A stretch of DNA of 64,000 bases from Aphrophora alni (taxonomy: Eukaryota > Arthropoda > Insecta > Hemiptera > Aphrophoridae): assembly GCA_963513935.1 (NCBI GenBank), contig OY740773.1, forward strand, positions 101,169,291 through 101,233,290, written 5' to 3'. The translations under genes were made by a program, and so were the position numbers. Below the pieces are notes generated by a model. It was not told the DNA's origin and ran no database searches. It worked only from the letters and a program-made list of their open reading frames with translations. Positions 48,473 through 57,049 of the stretch are shown one piece after another; within the stretch, counting starts at the first letter, position 1; each line of letters begins with the position of its first letter.

Positions 48473-49990
48473 ACCAGGTGTCCCACTATTAGCTCGCTAT
48501 TTTTTGAATTAATATGGAAACTCTACAAACTTGATATTATAGTTATATTCTATAGATATACAAAAAGTACCCTGGAGTTTCATTCAATCAAAAATTGCGG
48601 AATAACAAAAATAACATTAATTTTCTGGATAGAAACACTTATTCCCAGAATGCATTGCTATTAAAATGTGCATTCCCATCTGTTGAATCTCGATCAGCTG
48701 TTGTTTTGTTAACATACAACACTAAAAAGTTTGGTATTTTTCCTCAAGCAGTTTATGTGTGATATCTGACATCGAAATTATGAATTTTTCTACCAAACAA
48801 AATGTTGCTCTTGGATTATTGTTCTTGAAAATGAATATGAAGCGATAAGGTGTTTTCAAAGAACTTATCCAAATGTGGTTCCTCCGATAAAAAAAATCGA
48901 TTCCTAAATGGAAAACTATGCTACTAGAAACTGGATCAGTTTTAAAGAAATACCAAAGATTTTCTAACATAGAGAATTAAAAGCTTGCATGTGCTACTTT
49001 ACTGAAATCTAAAATTTCACTAGTCCGCTACTGGGATTCTAAATTCGACAGTACAAAGGTAAAGCAGAATATTAAAAAAAAAAATTTTTTTTAATAACAC
49101 ATTTAGCTCACGGTCTGCTAGAAGATAACCCGACAGAGAAGTGGAATTTATTTCGAAGGTAATTGAAAAGCTTAACAAAGATGCCGAGTGGTATGAAGGA
49201 ATTGTATTCTCAGATGAAGCTACATTTTACCGAACAAGATCTGTCAACACACATTATTATAACACACAAAATCCACATATCTTACACGAAAAGGACATGA
49301 TATCAAAAGGTGTAACTGTTTGGACTGCCGTCACTAAGGAGGGCAGTATGACATATACCATCAGACAATGACTGAAGACAGATACGCATCAATATTAACT
49401 GATCACGTAGTCCCTCATCTTACTCTACCGGAGATGAGAGATGGATACTCTACTGGCAGCAACTTCATGGACTGGCCACCTCCAAGATCCCCAGACTTGA
49501 CGCTAAGCGATGTTTTCTTATGGGGCTTTCTGAAAGAAAAGTTTATTCTCACCCTATAGCAACAGATGAATTAATGAAGCTGATTAAAGAGGAATTACTG
49601 TTGATACCCAACAAGTTTTCAAAAGCGCTTATGACTCTTTTTTGTTTGTTACCTATCAGTACATAGCTTTTGGCGGCTATCAAAACTCGAATGAAGGTAA
49701 ATTTGGATGATTAATAATAAATTTATTACTCTTATTTTTCTTTATTAAATTTTACACATTTTCTTGTTAACAGCAAATCAACAATTAATTGGTAATTGTT
49801 ATGCAAATAAAATCATTTTTGTGAAATCGTACCATTATTTTGTTATTCCGCCATTTTGATTTGATTGACTATAAAAAATTAAACACGAGAATACTTGTTT
49901 TACCTATCTATGTAACATAACTGTAAAGTGAGAGTGTTCCATATGTCCGCAGCTTAATTCAAAAATAGCGACCTTTTCGAAGGACATTGA
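48473..49990 (+). mobile_element. Decayed Tc1/mariner superfamily element with TIRs
   Basis: Left end CCAGGTGTCCCAC then CTCGCTATTTTTTGAATTAA; right end, reverse-complemented, AATGTCC then GGTCGCTATTTTTGAATTAA, giving diverged terminal repeats about 1.5 kb apart. Inside, broken plus frames give a helix-turn-helix-like start (48780-48960, ending LLETGSVLKKYQ), then the catalytic core from 49141: IVFSDEATFY holds the first aspartate, and NPHILHEKDM and VTVWTA follow. A frameshift at about 49370 leads to WPPPRSPDLTLSDVFLWGFL with the third acidic position. The second catalytic block (usually QDxAxxH) is missing between 49440 and 49470, consistent with an internal deletion. Inactive. Confidence 0.85.
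49141..49559 (+). pseudogene. Tc1/mariner transposase catalytic-core pseudogene
   Basis: Two overlapping open frames (49141-49371 and 49368-49559) encode successive parts of one DDE/D transposase, joined by a frameshift near 49370. First catalytic region FSDEATF and third region PPPRSPDLTLSD are visible. The expected second aspartate region has been lost. Codons after 49560 continue with an ELMKLIKEELLLIPNKF-like tail in another frame. Confidence 0.8.
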
Positions 49991-50214
49991 GAATAATAAA
50001 AAGAGAAAACGCCCCAATACAGATCATTATGGTACCCCAAGGAAGATGTATTTCGACTCAGAAATATGTTTCATATTATCTCTATAAATTATTGTTCTTT
50101 GTTTCCTATTAAAAACTATCTATTCCAACAGCTCTTTCGTTAACATCTTGGATAATATATGCAAATATTGAAATAGCTCACGAAGCAAACAACATAAACT
50201 GTACAAAAGCATTA

Positions 50215-50393
50215 CAGAAACTCACACATTACCAAAAACCAACCAAAATTATTCGTCACCAAAAATATCAGTCCGTTAGTCATTCGAAACCTAGAAATTA
50301 AAAAAGAGTCGTCGTATTTACGTTGAGCCTAAATATTATATTCTTATAAAACCAAATTGATTTTATATTTTTCGCTTTTGAATTGCTGAATGT
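50215..50393. repeat. Family B trace and a lone piece of the 55-bp minisatellite unit
   Basis: 50215-50290 carries family B text (ATTCGTCACCAAAAATATC). At 50304-50333, AAGAGTCG then TCGTATTTACGTTGAGCCTA matches the 55-bp unit that is tandemly arrayed at 53944-54310, with a small difference in the AGTAAATCG part. About 60 bp of other sequence separates it from the PLE left end. Confidence 0.7.
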
Positions 50394-50444
50394 ATATATC
50401 TAGATAAATACCTTATATTAGTAGTCAGCGCAATTCTTGTTATT

Positions 50445-50495
50445 GTATATCACTACAGCTGTTTCGCCGATCACAGTCGGCTTCGTCAGGTGCAG
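50445..50495 (-). ncRNA. Hammerhead ribozyme motif in PLE minus copy
   Basis: Mirror image of the motif at 53843-53893, in the 3' untranslated tail, about 180 bp after the stop codon. The core CTGACGA (50483-50489 on the complementary strand), stem II GCCGA/TCGGC, GAAA, palindromic CAGCTG and TA are all conserved. Confidence 0.85.
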
Positions 50496-50669
50496 GACAC
50501 TTAAATAAAACACATAAACACGACACTGAACATATACGACACTAAAAACATTGTTTTAAAATATTCGGAGGCTAGCTCTTCGTTAAATTTTACACTAAAA
50601 ATGTCCGTGTGTGGCCACATCATTATTCGTTCGTTTCCGGACGGATACTGAAAATAAAACTGATGATAG

Positions 50670-52688
50670 TTAACTGCCGTGGAAGTCCATTTGTTTATTC
50701 AGAGATAAGATTATATCGTAGATCGGGTTGGCTGCGAAGTTCAATTTCTCATTGAGAAGTATGTTGGGATGTTTCTTTTGGGTGATGTATATATTATATT
50801 CTTCTAATACGTCGAGACGGTGTCCCTTCCTCTCATTATGAATGATGTCAAGATTGGTATTGATATTAGTGTAATTATGATTGGTGTTTATCAAATGTTC
50901 GGCAAAATTGGAAGTATGTTTGGAGAGATGATTTTTATGTGACGGTAAATGTTCTTTAAACCTTTGTGTAAAGGATCTGCCAGTTTGACCTATATAAATT
51001 TTTTCGCAGTCGTCACACTTGAGTTTGTATACTCCACTATTGTCAAATTTATTGATAATATTTGGCTTTATCTTGGTTTTAAGGATGTTATTCAGGCTAT
51101 TGGAGGTTCGGTATGCCAAGTTGAAACCATGTTTACGGAATATGTTGTTTGTCGGACGGTCCAGAATGTGGTTATATTTAATTGGTACGAATTTTCTGTT
51201 TTCTTTTTTTGCTGTAGGTTGGAATATATTATTGCGATCGCTAATTTTCTTTTTATGTTTATATATTAGTTTGTCTATTATCTCTGTTTTGAAACCATTT
51301 GCGTTTGCTATTTGCTTTATTATCGCTATTTCATTTTTTAGGTCATTTTGGCTCATAGGTGTGCTAAGTGCCCTGTATACGAAACTGTTGTACGCGGCCA
51401 GCTTGTGTGATTGTGGGTGATAAGAACTATTGTGAATGGTATGATCAGTTTGGGTTGGTTTTCTATAGATTTTAAATATGTGTTTATTATTATGCTTAGA
51501 TATTGTTAAATCAAGGTAGTTTAGGCTATTGTTGGTTTCCACTTCAGAGGTGAAGCTTAATAATGAGTGTATGTTGTTCAAATAATTGGTAAACAAATCT
51601 ATCTGTCTTCTTGTGCCATCGAATAGACAAATTATATCGTCCACGTAGCGGTGGTAATATATGATGTTTTTTGAGAATTTGTTTGTTAGGTTCATTATGT
51701 GATTATTTTCTATTTCATTAAGAAAGATTTCCGCCATTATACCTGAAAGAGGTGATCCCATCGCTAAGCCTTTATTCTGTAAGAAAGTTTCATTATTGAA
51801 GCTGAAGTAGTTCTGAGAGAGACATATTGAGAGCAGGTCAACCAATTCTTTTGCCGCTTTTTCGGGAAGTGTGTGATGTTTTAGTTTTTCTTTTAGGATA
51901 TCTATTGTTTCTTCTATGGGTATATTAGTGTATAGGTTTGATATGTCATAGGAGATCAATGTGTATCGAGGTAGTACATTTACATTACTAATTTTATTTA
52001 TCAGATCTAAGCTGTTTTTTAAACTGTGGCTCTGTTCAAATTTTACTGTCTTTTTGATAGTACTCTCAAGAAATTTTGATAGTTTGTAAGATGGTGCGTT
52101 GGTGAAATTCACTATGGGTCGAATAGGTATATCCTTTTTGTGCATTTTCGGTAGGGCTCTTAGAATTGGTGCGGATGGTTTGATCATTTTCAAATGTCTT
52201 TTCGTTTTGTCATCAATGATATGACTGCATTTGTTTATATGTTGTTTGATGATCGTGTTAAACTTGTTAGTCGGGTCTTTCTCAATTTTAACTATATCAT
52301 TAGACTTGAAAAATTCTTGTGTTTTATTAATATAAACATCCTTGTTTATTATTATTACAGAGTTCCCTTTATCGGCCTTTGTTACTATTGCATTGTTTAA
52401 ATTTAATTTATGTTTAATGTTTTGAGCAATCTTGTGATCATTAAAAGGTGTAAAGTTATTGGAGTTTGATTGGGATTTACTTGCGTGCACAATGCTCTTG
52501 TCAGCTATGACGTATCTGATAAGGTCTTGTTTATTTGCGGGGAGACATTGGATGCCTTCCTCGATGTTTACAAGTGCAGATCGAAGGTTATCTTGTTTTC
52601 CTCGTACATTATGTTTTAAACCTTTACTTAAAAGTAGAGATTCGGGTTCGGTAAATATTATATCTGTTAAATTGTTTACTCTGGGATA
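50670..52688 (-). CDS. Penelope-like reverse transcriptase with GIY-YIG endonuclease, 5'-truncated
   Basis: The open frame gives 685 residues if read from an ATG at 52727. The first 13 codons, however, lie in antisense of the opposite PLE copy, so the native protein begins before this copy's 5' break at 52688. Numbering from that ATG, a PLE N-terminal motif KADKGNSVIIINK lies at 117-129 and PIRPIV at 201-206. RT motif A is SYDISNLYTN (catalytic Asp261), motif B GLAMGSPLSG (about 320-329), and motif C YVDD at 361-364. After a basic linker, the GIY-YIG nuclease shows GVY at 565-567, a CX2C pair (Cys571, Cys574), YIG at 578-580, and Arg589 with EH at 592-593. All catalytic motifs are present and the frame is unbroken, but no native start or promoter is retained. 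PLE proteins reverse-transcribe element RNA and nick target DNA in the nucleus. Cover of RT and nuclease is full, and only the extreme N-terminus is absent. Confidence 0.95.
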   Translation of the reverse strand, partial: YPRVNNLTDIIFTEPESLLLSKGLKHNVRGKQDNLRSALVNIEEGIQCLPANKQDLIRYVIADKSIVHASKSQSNSNNFTPFNDHKIAQNIKHKLNLNNAIVTKADKGNSVIIINKDVYINKTQEFFKSNDIVKIEKDPTNKFNTIIKQHINKCSHIIDDKTKRHLKMIKPSAPILRALPKMHKKDIPIRPIVNFTNAPSYKLSKFLESTIKKTVKFEQSHSLKNSLDLINKISNVNVLPRYTLISYDISNLYTNIPIEETIDILKEKLKHHTLPEKAAKELVDLLSICLSQNYFSFNNETFLQNKGLAMGSPLSGIMAEIFLNEIENNHIMNLTNKFSKNIIYYHRYVDDIICLFDGTRRQIDLFTNYLNNIHSLLSFTSEVETNNSLNYLDLTISKHNNKHIFKIYRKPTQTDHTIHNSSYHPQSHKLAAYNSFVYRALSTPMSQNDLKNEIAIIKQIANANGFKTEIIDKLIYKHKKKISDRNNIFQPTAKKENRKFVPIKYNHILDRPTNNIFRKHGFNLAYRTSNSLNNILKTKIKPNIINKFDNSGVYKLKCDDCEKIYIGQTGRSFTQRFKEHLPSHKNHLSKHTSNFAEHLINTNHNYTNINTNLDIIHNERKGHRLDVLEEYNIYITQKKHPNILLNEKLNFAANPIYDIILSLNKQMDFHGS

Positions 52689-53668
52689 GCTACGTGGACG
52701 ATATAATTTGTCTATTCGATGGCACAAGAAGACAGATAGATTTGTTTACCAATTATTTGAACAACATACACTCATTATTAAGCTTCACCTCTGAAGTGGA
52801 AACCAACAATAGCCTAAACTACCTTGATTTAACAATATCTAAGCATAATAATAAACACATATTTAAAATCTATAGAAAACCAACCCAAACTGATCATACC
52901 ATTCACAATAGTTCTTATCACCCACAATCACACAAGCTGGCCGCGTACAACAGTTTCGTATACAGGGCACTTAGCACACCTATGAGCCAAAATGACCTAA
53001 AAAATGAAATAGCGATAATAAAGCAAATAGCAAACGCAAATGGTTTCAAAACAGAGATAATAGACAAACTAATATATAAACATAAAAAGAAAATTAGCGA
53101 TCGCAATAATATATTCCAACCTACAGCAAAAAAAGAAAACAGAAAATTCGTACCAATTAAATATAACCACATTCTGGACCGTCCGACAAACAACATATTC
53201 CGTAAACATGGTTTCAACTTGGCATACCGAACCTCCAATAGCCTGAATAACATCCTTAAAACCAAGATAAAGCCAAATATTATCAATAAATTTGACAATA
53301 GTGGAGTATACAAACTCAAGTGTGACGACTGCGAAAAAATTTATATAGGTCAAACTGGCAGATCCTTTACACAAAGGTTTAAAGAACATTTACCGTCACA
53401 TAAAAATCATCTCTCCAAACATACTTCCAATTTTGCCGAACATTTGATAAACACCAATCATAATTACACTAATATCAATACCAATCTTGACATCATTCAT
53501 AATGAGAGGAAGGGACACCGTCTCGACGTATTAGAAGAATATAATATATACATCACCCAAAAGAAACATCCCAACATACTTCTCAATGAGAAATTGAACT
53601 TCGCAGCCAACCCGATCTACGATATAATCTTATCTCTGAATAAACAAATGGACTTCCACGGCAGTTAA
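52689..53668 (+). pseudogene. 5'-truncated second PLE copy (RT thumb + GIY-YIG)
   Basis: This copy starts inside the Arg codon just before YVDD, so it keeps motif C but lacks RT motifs A and B. From Val362 of the other copy's numbering onward the 324 residues are identical to the minus-strand copy, including the full GIY-YIG domain and the stop. Identity at protein and, where compared, nucleotide level points to a common recent source. Nuclease alone could in theory be translated from the GTG or an internal ATG, but no evidence supports that. Confidence 0.93.
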
Positions 53669-53842
53669 CTATCATCAGTTTTATTTTCAGTATCCGTCCG
53701 GAAACGAACGAATAATGATGTGGCCACACACGGACATTTTTAGTGTAAAATTTAACGAAGAGCTAGCCTCCGAATATTTTAAAACAATGTTTTTAGTATC
53801 GTATATGTTCAGTGTCGTGTTTATGTGTTTTATTTAAGTGTC

Positions 53843-53893
53843 CTGCACCTGACGAAGCCGACTGTGATCGGCGAAACAGCTGTAGTGATATAC
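53843..53893 (+). ncRNA. Hammerhead ribozyme motif in PLE plus copy
   Basis: CAC (53846-53848), core CTGACGA (53849-53855), stem II GCCGA/TCGGC closed by a CTGTGA-type loop, GAAA (53873-53876), self-complementary CAGCTG (53877-53882), then TA with predicted cleavage after 53884, and GTG that pairs with CAC as stem I. Further TGT/ACA pairing across an internal loop could extend stem I. The loopless palindromic stem III is the arrangement reported for PLE hammerheads, which may act as dimers. The head-to-head pair places two such motifs at opposite ends of one locus. Confidence 0.88.
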
Positions 53894-53943
53894 AATAACA
53901 AGAATTGCGCTGACTACTAATATAAGGTATTTATCTAGATATA

Positions 53944-54310
53944 TTGAGCCTAAACTTGCGCCACTTATGGCGCCTCCTAAGAGTAAATCGTATTTACGTT
54001 GAGCCTAAACTTGCGCCACTTATGGCGCCTCCTAAGAGTAAATCGTATTTACGTTGAGCCTAAACTTGCGCCACTTATGGCGCCTCCTAAGAGTAAATCG
54101 TATTTACGTTGAGCCTAAACTTGCGCCACTTATGGCGCCTCCTAAGAGTAAATCGTATTTACGTTGAGCCTAAACTTGCGTCACTTATGGCGCCTCCTAA
54201 GAGTAAATCTTATTTACGTTGAGCCTAAACTTGCGCCACTTATGGCGCCTCCTAAGAGTAAATCGTATTTACGTTGAGCCTAAACTTGCGTCACTTATGT
54301 AAATCGTATT
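53944..54310 (+). repeat. 55-bp minisatellite abutting the PLE, ~6.5 units
   Basis: Units begin with TTGAGCC at 53944, 53999, 54054, 54109, 54164, 54219 and 54274, exactly 55 bp apart. Each contains two perfect hairpins: GCGCCA-CTTA-TGGCGC and GTAAAT-CGT-ATTTAC. Units are nearly identical. TTGCGTCAC replaces TTGCGCCAC at about 54178 and 54288 and breaks the first hairpin. The last unit is cut short. The first unit shares one base with the PLE right end. Confidence 0.97.
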
Positions 54311-54714
54311 AATTTAAAATAGAGATTTTAATGGCAGCGATCAAGGTTCATTTTTGTTTCTATCTAATTACACTCAACATATTATTAATTTGATTTGATC
54401 GTACATTTACCATTTGTGTATATAAACTAAAACACGACGTTTCGAGAGTATAAATCAACTCTTGTTATCAAGTGTTAACCTAGAATATTAAAGTGAAAAA
54501 CAGCAACATAGCCATGCTGGAAACTAAAAATAAATTTATAACCTAAGAAAATAACCCAGGTCTGAAACTACACCTGAACAGTTTAAACTAAGTCTAAATA
54601 CAAAAGTGATCAGATAGTACCAGAATTAGGACTCCGCTTCACAATGAACTTCAATAATTTCTCAAAGAGTTATGCCTATTTTTGTTCTTTACTTCTCTGA
54701 ATTTAAAAATTGTT
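54311..54714. other. AT-rich spacer
   Basis: Nothing recognised. Phrases such as CACGACGTTTCGAGAGTATA may belong to unclassified repeats. Confidence 0.45.
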
Positions 54715-54880
54715 CAGTACCAGACTGGTTTAGTTGTAAGCACTCTGGCTGCACGAATGAAAGCTTCCGGGTTCAACCCCAGTTGGAGGCTTAAACAGTT
54801 ACGGGGTTAACCCAGCTTCGTGAGGTAAATTGGTAGCCTACAATTGGTTGAGAAGGCTAAAACAACGATGATGAGAGTTC
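54715..54880 (+). mobile_element. tRNA-derived SINE
   Basis: The head carries an A-box-like TGGTTTAGTTGTAAGC and, about 35 bp later, the B-box GGGTTCAACCCC, forming an internal Pol III promoter. The CTGGCTGCACGAATGAAAGC stretch between them takes the anticodon-arm position. A tRNA-unrelated body follows (GGGGTTAACCCAGCTTCGTG, GGTAGCCTACAATTGG) and ends in a short GATGATGAG-type tail. It is too diverged to be a functional tRNA. Its sequence differs from the SINE-like element at 32.7-33.0 kb. Confidence 0.75.
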
Positions 54881-57049
54881 CGATTTGCTAAACGCACGTA
54901 ACTCAATAAAAAACCGTCTACCATGCTTAGATTCTTTACGAGCTGTAGCACTACAGAGGTTTTTTTATTGCCGAATTGTATACCCATAGGCATTGAAGCA
55001 TTTGTTTTCAATCTCATTTTTCTGGAAAACTATTAAGCTTACTAAATATTTGATGACATATTTTGTGTAAAATTTAATATTTTTCCCTTAATTATTTTTC
55101 TCCTCTAATTTTTATTATTCACGAAGCTATTACAAAATTTCAATTTTTGAACTTTGATCCTATTACAAAATAAAAATGAGTCGACGTACACGTGTAAAGA
55201 TTTTTTATTTTATTTTATACGCCAAGTCCAAAAAGACTTTCCAAAAAGAACTTGGGGAAAATTAATTCTAACAGTAGTAGATAGAATTCTTCTCTTGAAG
55301 TTGTACTTTGATCAGATTGTGAAAAAGTTATTGCAATTTTTTTTCCCTTTAGTTTAGTTTCTAACAACAATTCCGTCACACGAAATTACGATTTCAGAAA
55401 TACGGTTACAAGACTCCTCATGGAACTGTTATGTGCGCCTGAAACTTCTGCAATAAACTCTCCACTCTGTGATTAGTTTGCATATCTATCCAGGCGAGTT
55501 TACTCTGTACTCATTGGGAAGTACTAAATGGAATACTGTGCACAAAAACCTAAATTCAGACACAGATCGAAATTTAAATGTAAAAGTTGTAAAAACATTG
55601 CACAAACTTTCTCATTTCTAAAACCTAATAAGAACGAACAAAACCTAATCGTTACCAAAAATAATATTTCAGTAGTTGTTAATCAAAAATTGAAAATAAA
55701 CTATTGAGTTGTAATTGACAACAAAAAAGTAATATTTTGGCGATATTTAAAGTGTCAGATAGCATGTACACCCTCCCCCCTAACTTAAACACCGCGTCAC
55801 CTACAAATCTGAAAACAAAATTGATTTAAATTGCAGTGCGAAATTATATATTAAAGTTATTTAGATGACGAATAAAATTTAATTTAATCATACAATGAGT
55901 TAAAAAATCAGTTTTGGTGAAATGTAAGTCAAAAAATTAAATAGACATTAAAAGATGGATTCCATTTTCATAGTTATTAATACCTGTAGTTAAAACTAAG
56001 GACCCTTACAACTTCACGCGCGTGTCTGTCTGTACTTTTTATAAATTACCTCTTAAAATGCTTCAACTTTATAATTGCCTACGGACCCTAAGTCGTCTGA
56101 TTTTTTTAGCACATGCTAGACCCTTTTATTTACCTTACTAACAAAATTTTTAAGAGATGTAGACCATTTTATTTGATTTAAGTCCTTAGACGCTACTCTT
56201 AATCAAAATTGTATCAGAATTGTTAACGCTGATTTTGAGTGATTTATTATGGCAGCTACTACAAATCAAAATACTAAATATAACTCCAAAGATATGACTA
56301 CAATAACCCAATTTCATTAAAATCTGTCCATGGGTTTAACAACACTGTGCATTCCAACGACATTAAACAAAACACATTGGACTCAGAGGACCTCAAAACG
56401 GATATATCTGCAAAAAACGCGACATTGTTTTTTTTTGGCCCATCACTTAACTTTTTTTATACTATGTATATGTGGGGAAAATAACAACAGATAAACAAAC
56501 ATATAAATAGTTTTGGTGGTGATACGTTTTACCAAGCCCGTATAAACTCTGACAGTGGTTGCAAACATAATTCATCCCGTAGATACATACGCTTCAACAA
56601 ATTATCTCTAATATTTTCAGTCTCCAATTGATTAATTTCCCTAGCAAAACACGTTATTACATGCCTCAATGTCGGCAGTCTAAATCCTAAAGATTGATTA
56701 CGGTATGCGTATGTAAAATCGCTTTTTTTAATCAAAACGAAAACAACGAAATGATAAATTATTATCTGGGAGGAGGGTTTCTAATAAATTAGGTACTTAG
56801 ACCAAACACACACACCCTAAGTGGGCTATTTAATATTCTATAAATCAATAACGATCATTCGAAATGTCAAAACTAAGCGTTAAAGCAAGTTGTAACACTT
56901 TTACCTAACTAAGCAGTATAATATTACTCTCAATACATTAAAAAAGAAACTAGAAGCTGTAAAGAAGAAAGTGCTATATTGGAATCTACAAGATACAAAA
57001 GTCTAGAAGAACAAAAATGATATGGAGATGGAGAACAGAGGGGGAGGTT
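54881..57049. other. AT-rich spacer with traces of families B and C
   Basis: Family B text (GCACAAACTTTCTCATTTC, ATCGTTACCAAAAATAAT, TAGTTGTTAATCAAAAATT) lies at 55590-55690. Family C text (ATGGCAGCTACTAC, GATATGACTACAATAACCC, AAAATCTGTCCATGGG) lies at 56245-56340. Open frames 55154-55357 and 56529-56735 have no recognised motif. Confidence 0.5.

Larger units (their letters stand above)
50394..53944. mobile_element. Penelope-like element pair in head-to-head inversion
   Basis: Two copies of one PLE lie in opposite orientation. The inverted arms (50394-51649 and 52689-53944, 1256 bp each) align without any indel; the one difference I found is 50540 against 53798. The single-copy middle (51650-52688) carries the upstream part of the minus-strand copy. 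PLEs are known to occur as partial tandem or inverted pairs with a 5'-truncated partner and pseudo-LTRs, and this structure fits. Near-identity of the arms implies recent formation or ongoing homogenisation. Confidence 0.95.

Noticed and set aside
50949..53389. Hydrophobic 106- and 133-codon frames antisense to the PLE arms as membrane proteins
   Set aside because: They are present in both arms only because the arms are inverted copies. They lie antisense to the well-supported RT/GIY-YIG frame.
54715..54800. Functional tRNA gene
   Set aside because: A and B boxes are present, but the acceptor and anticodon stems do not pair properly and a SINE body follows.
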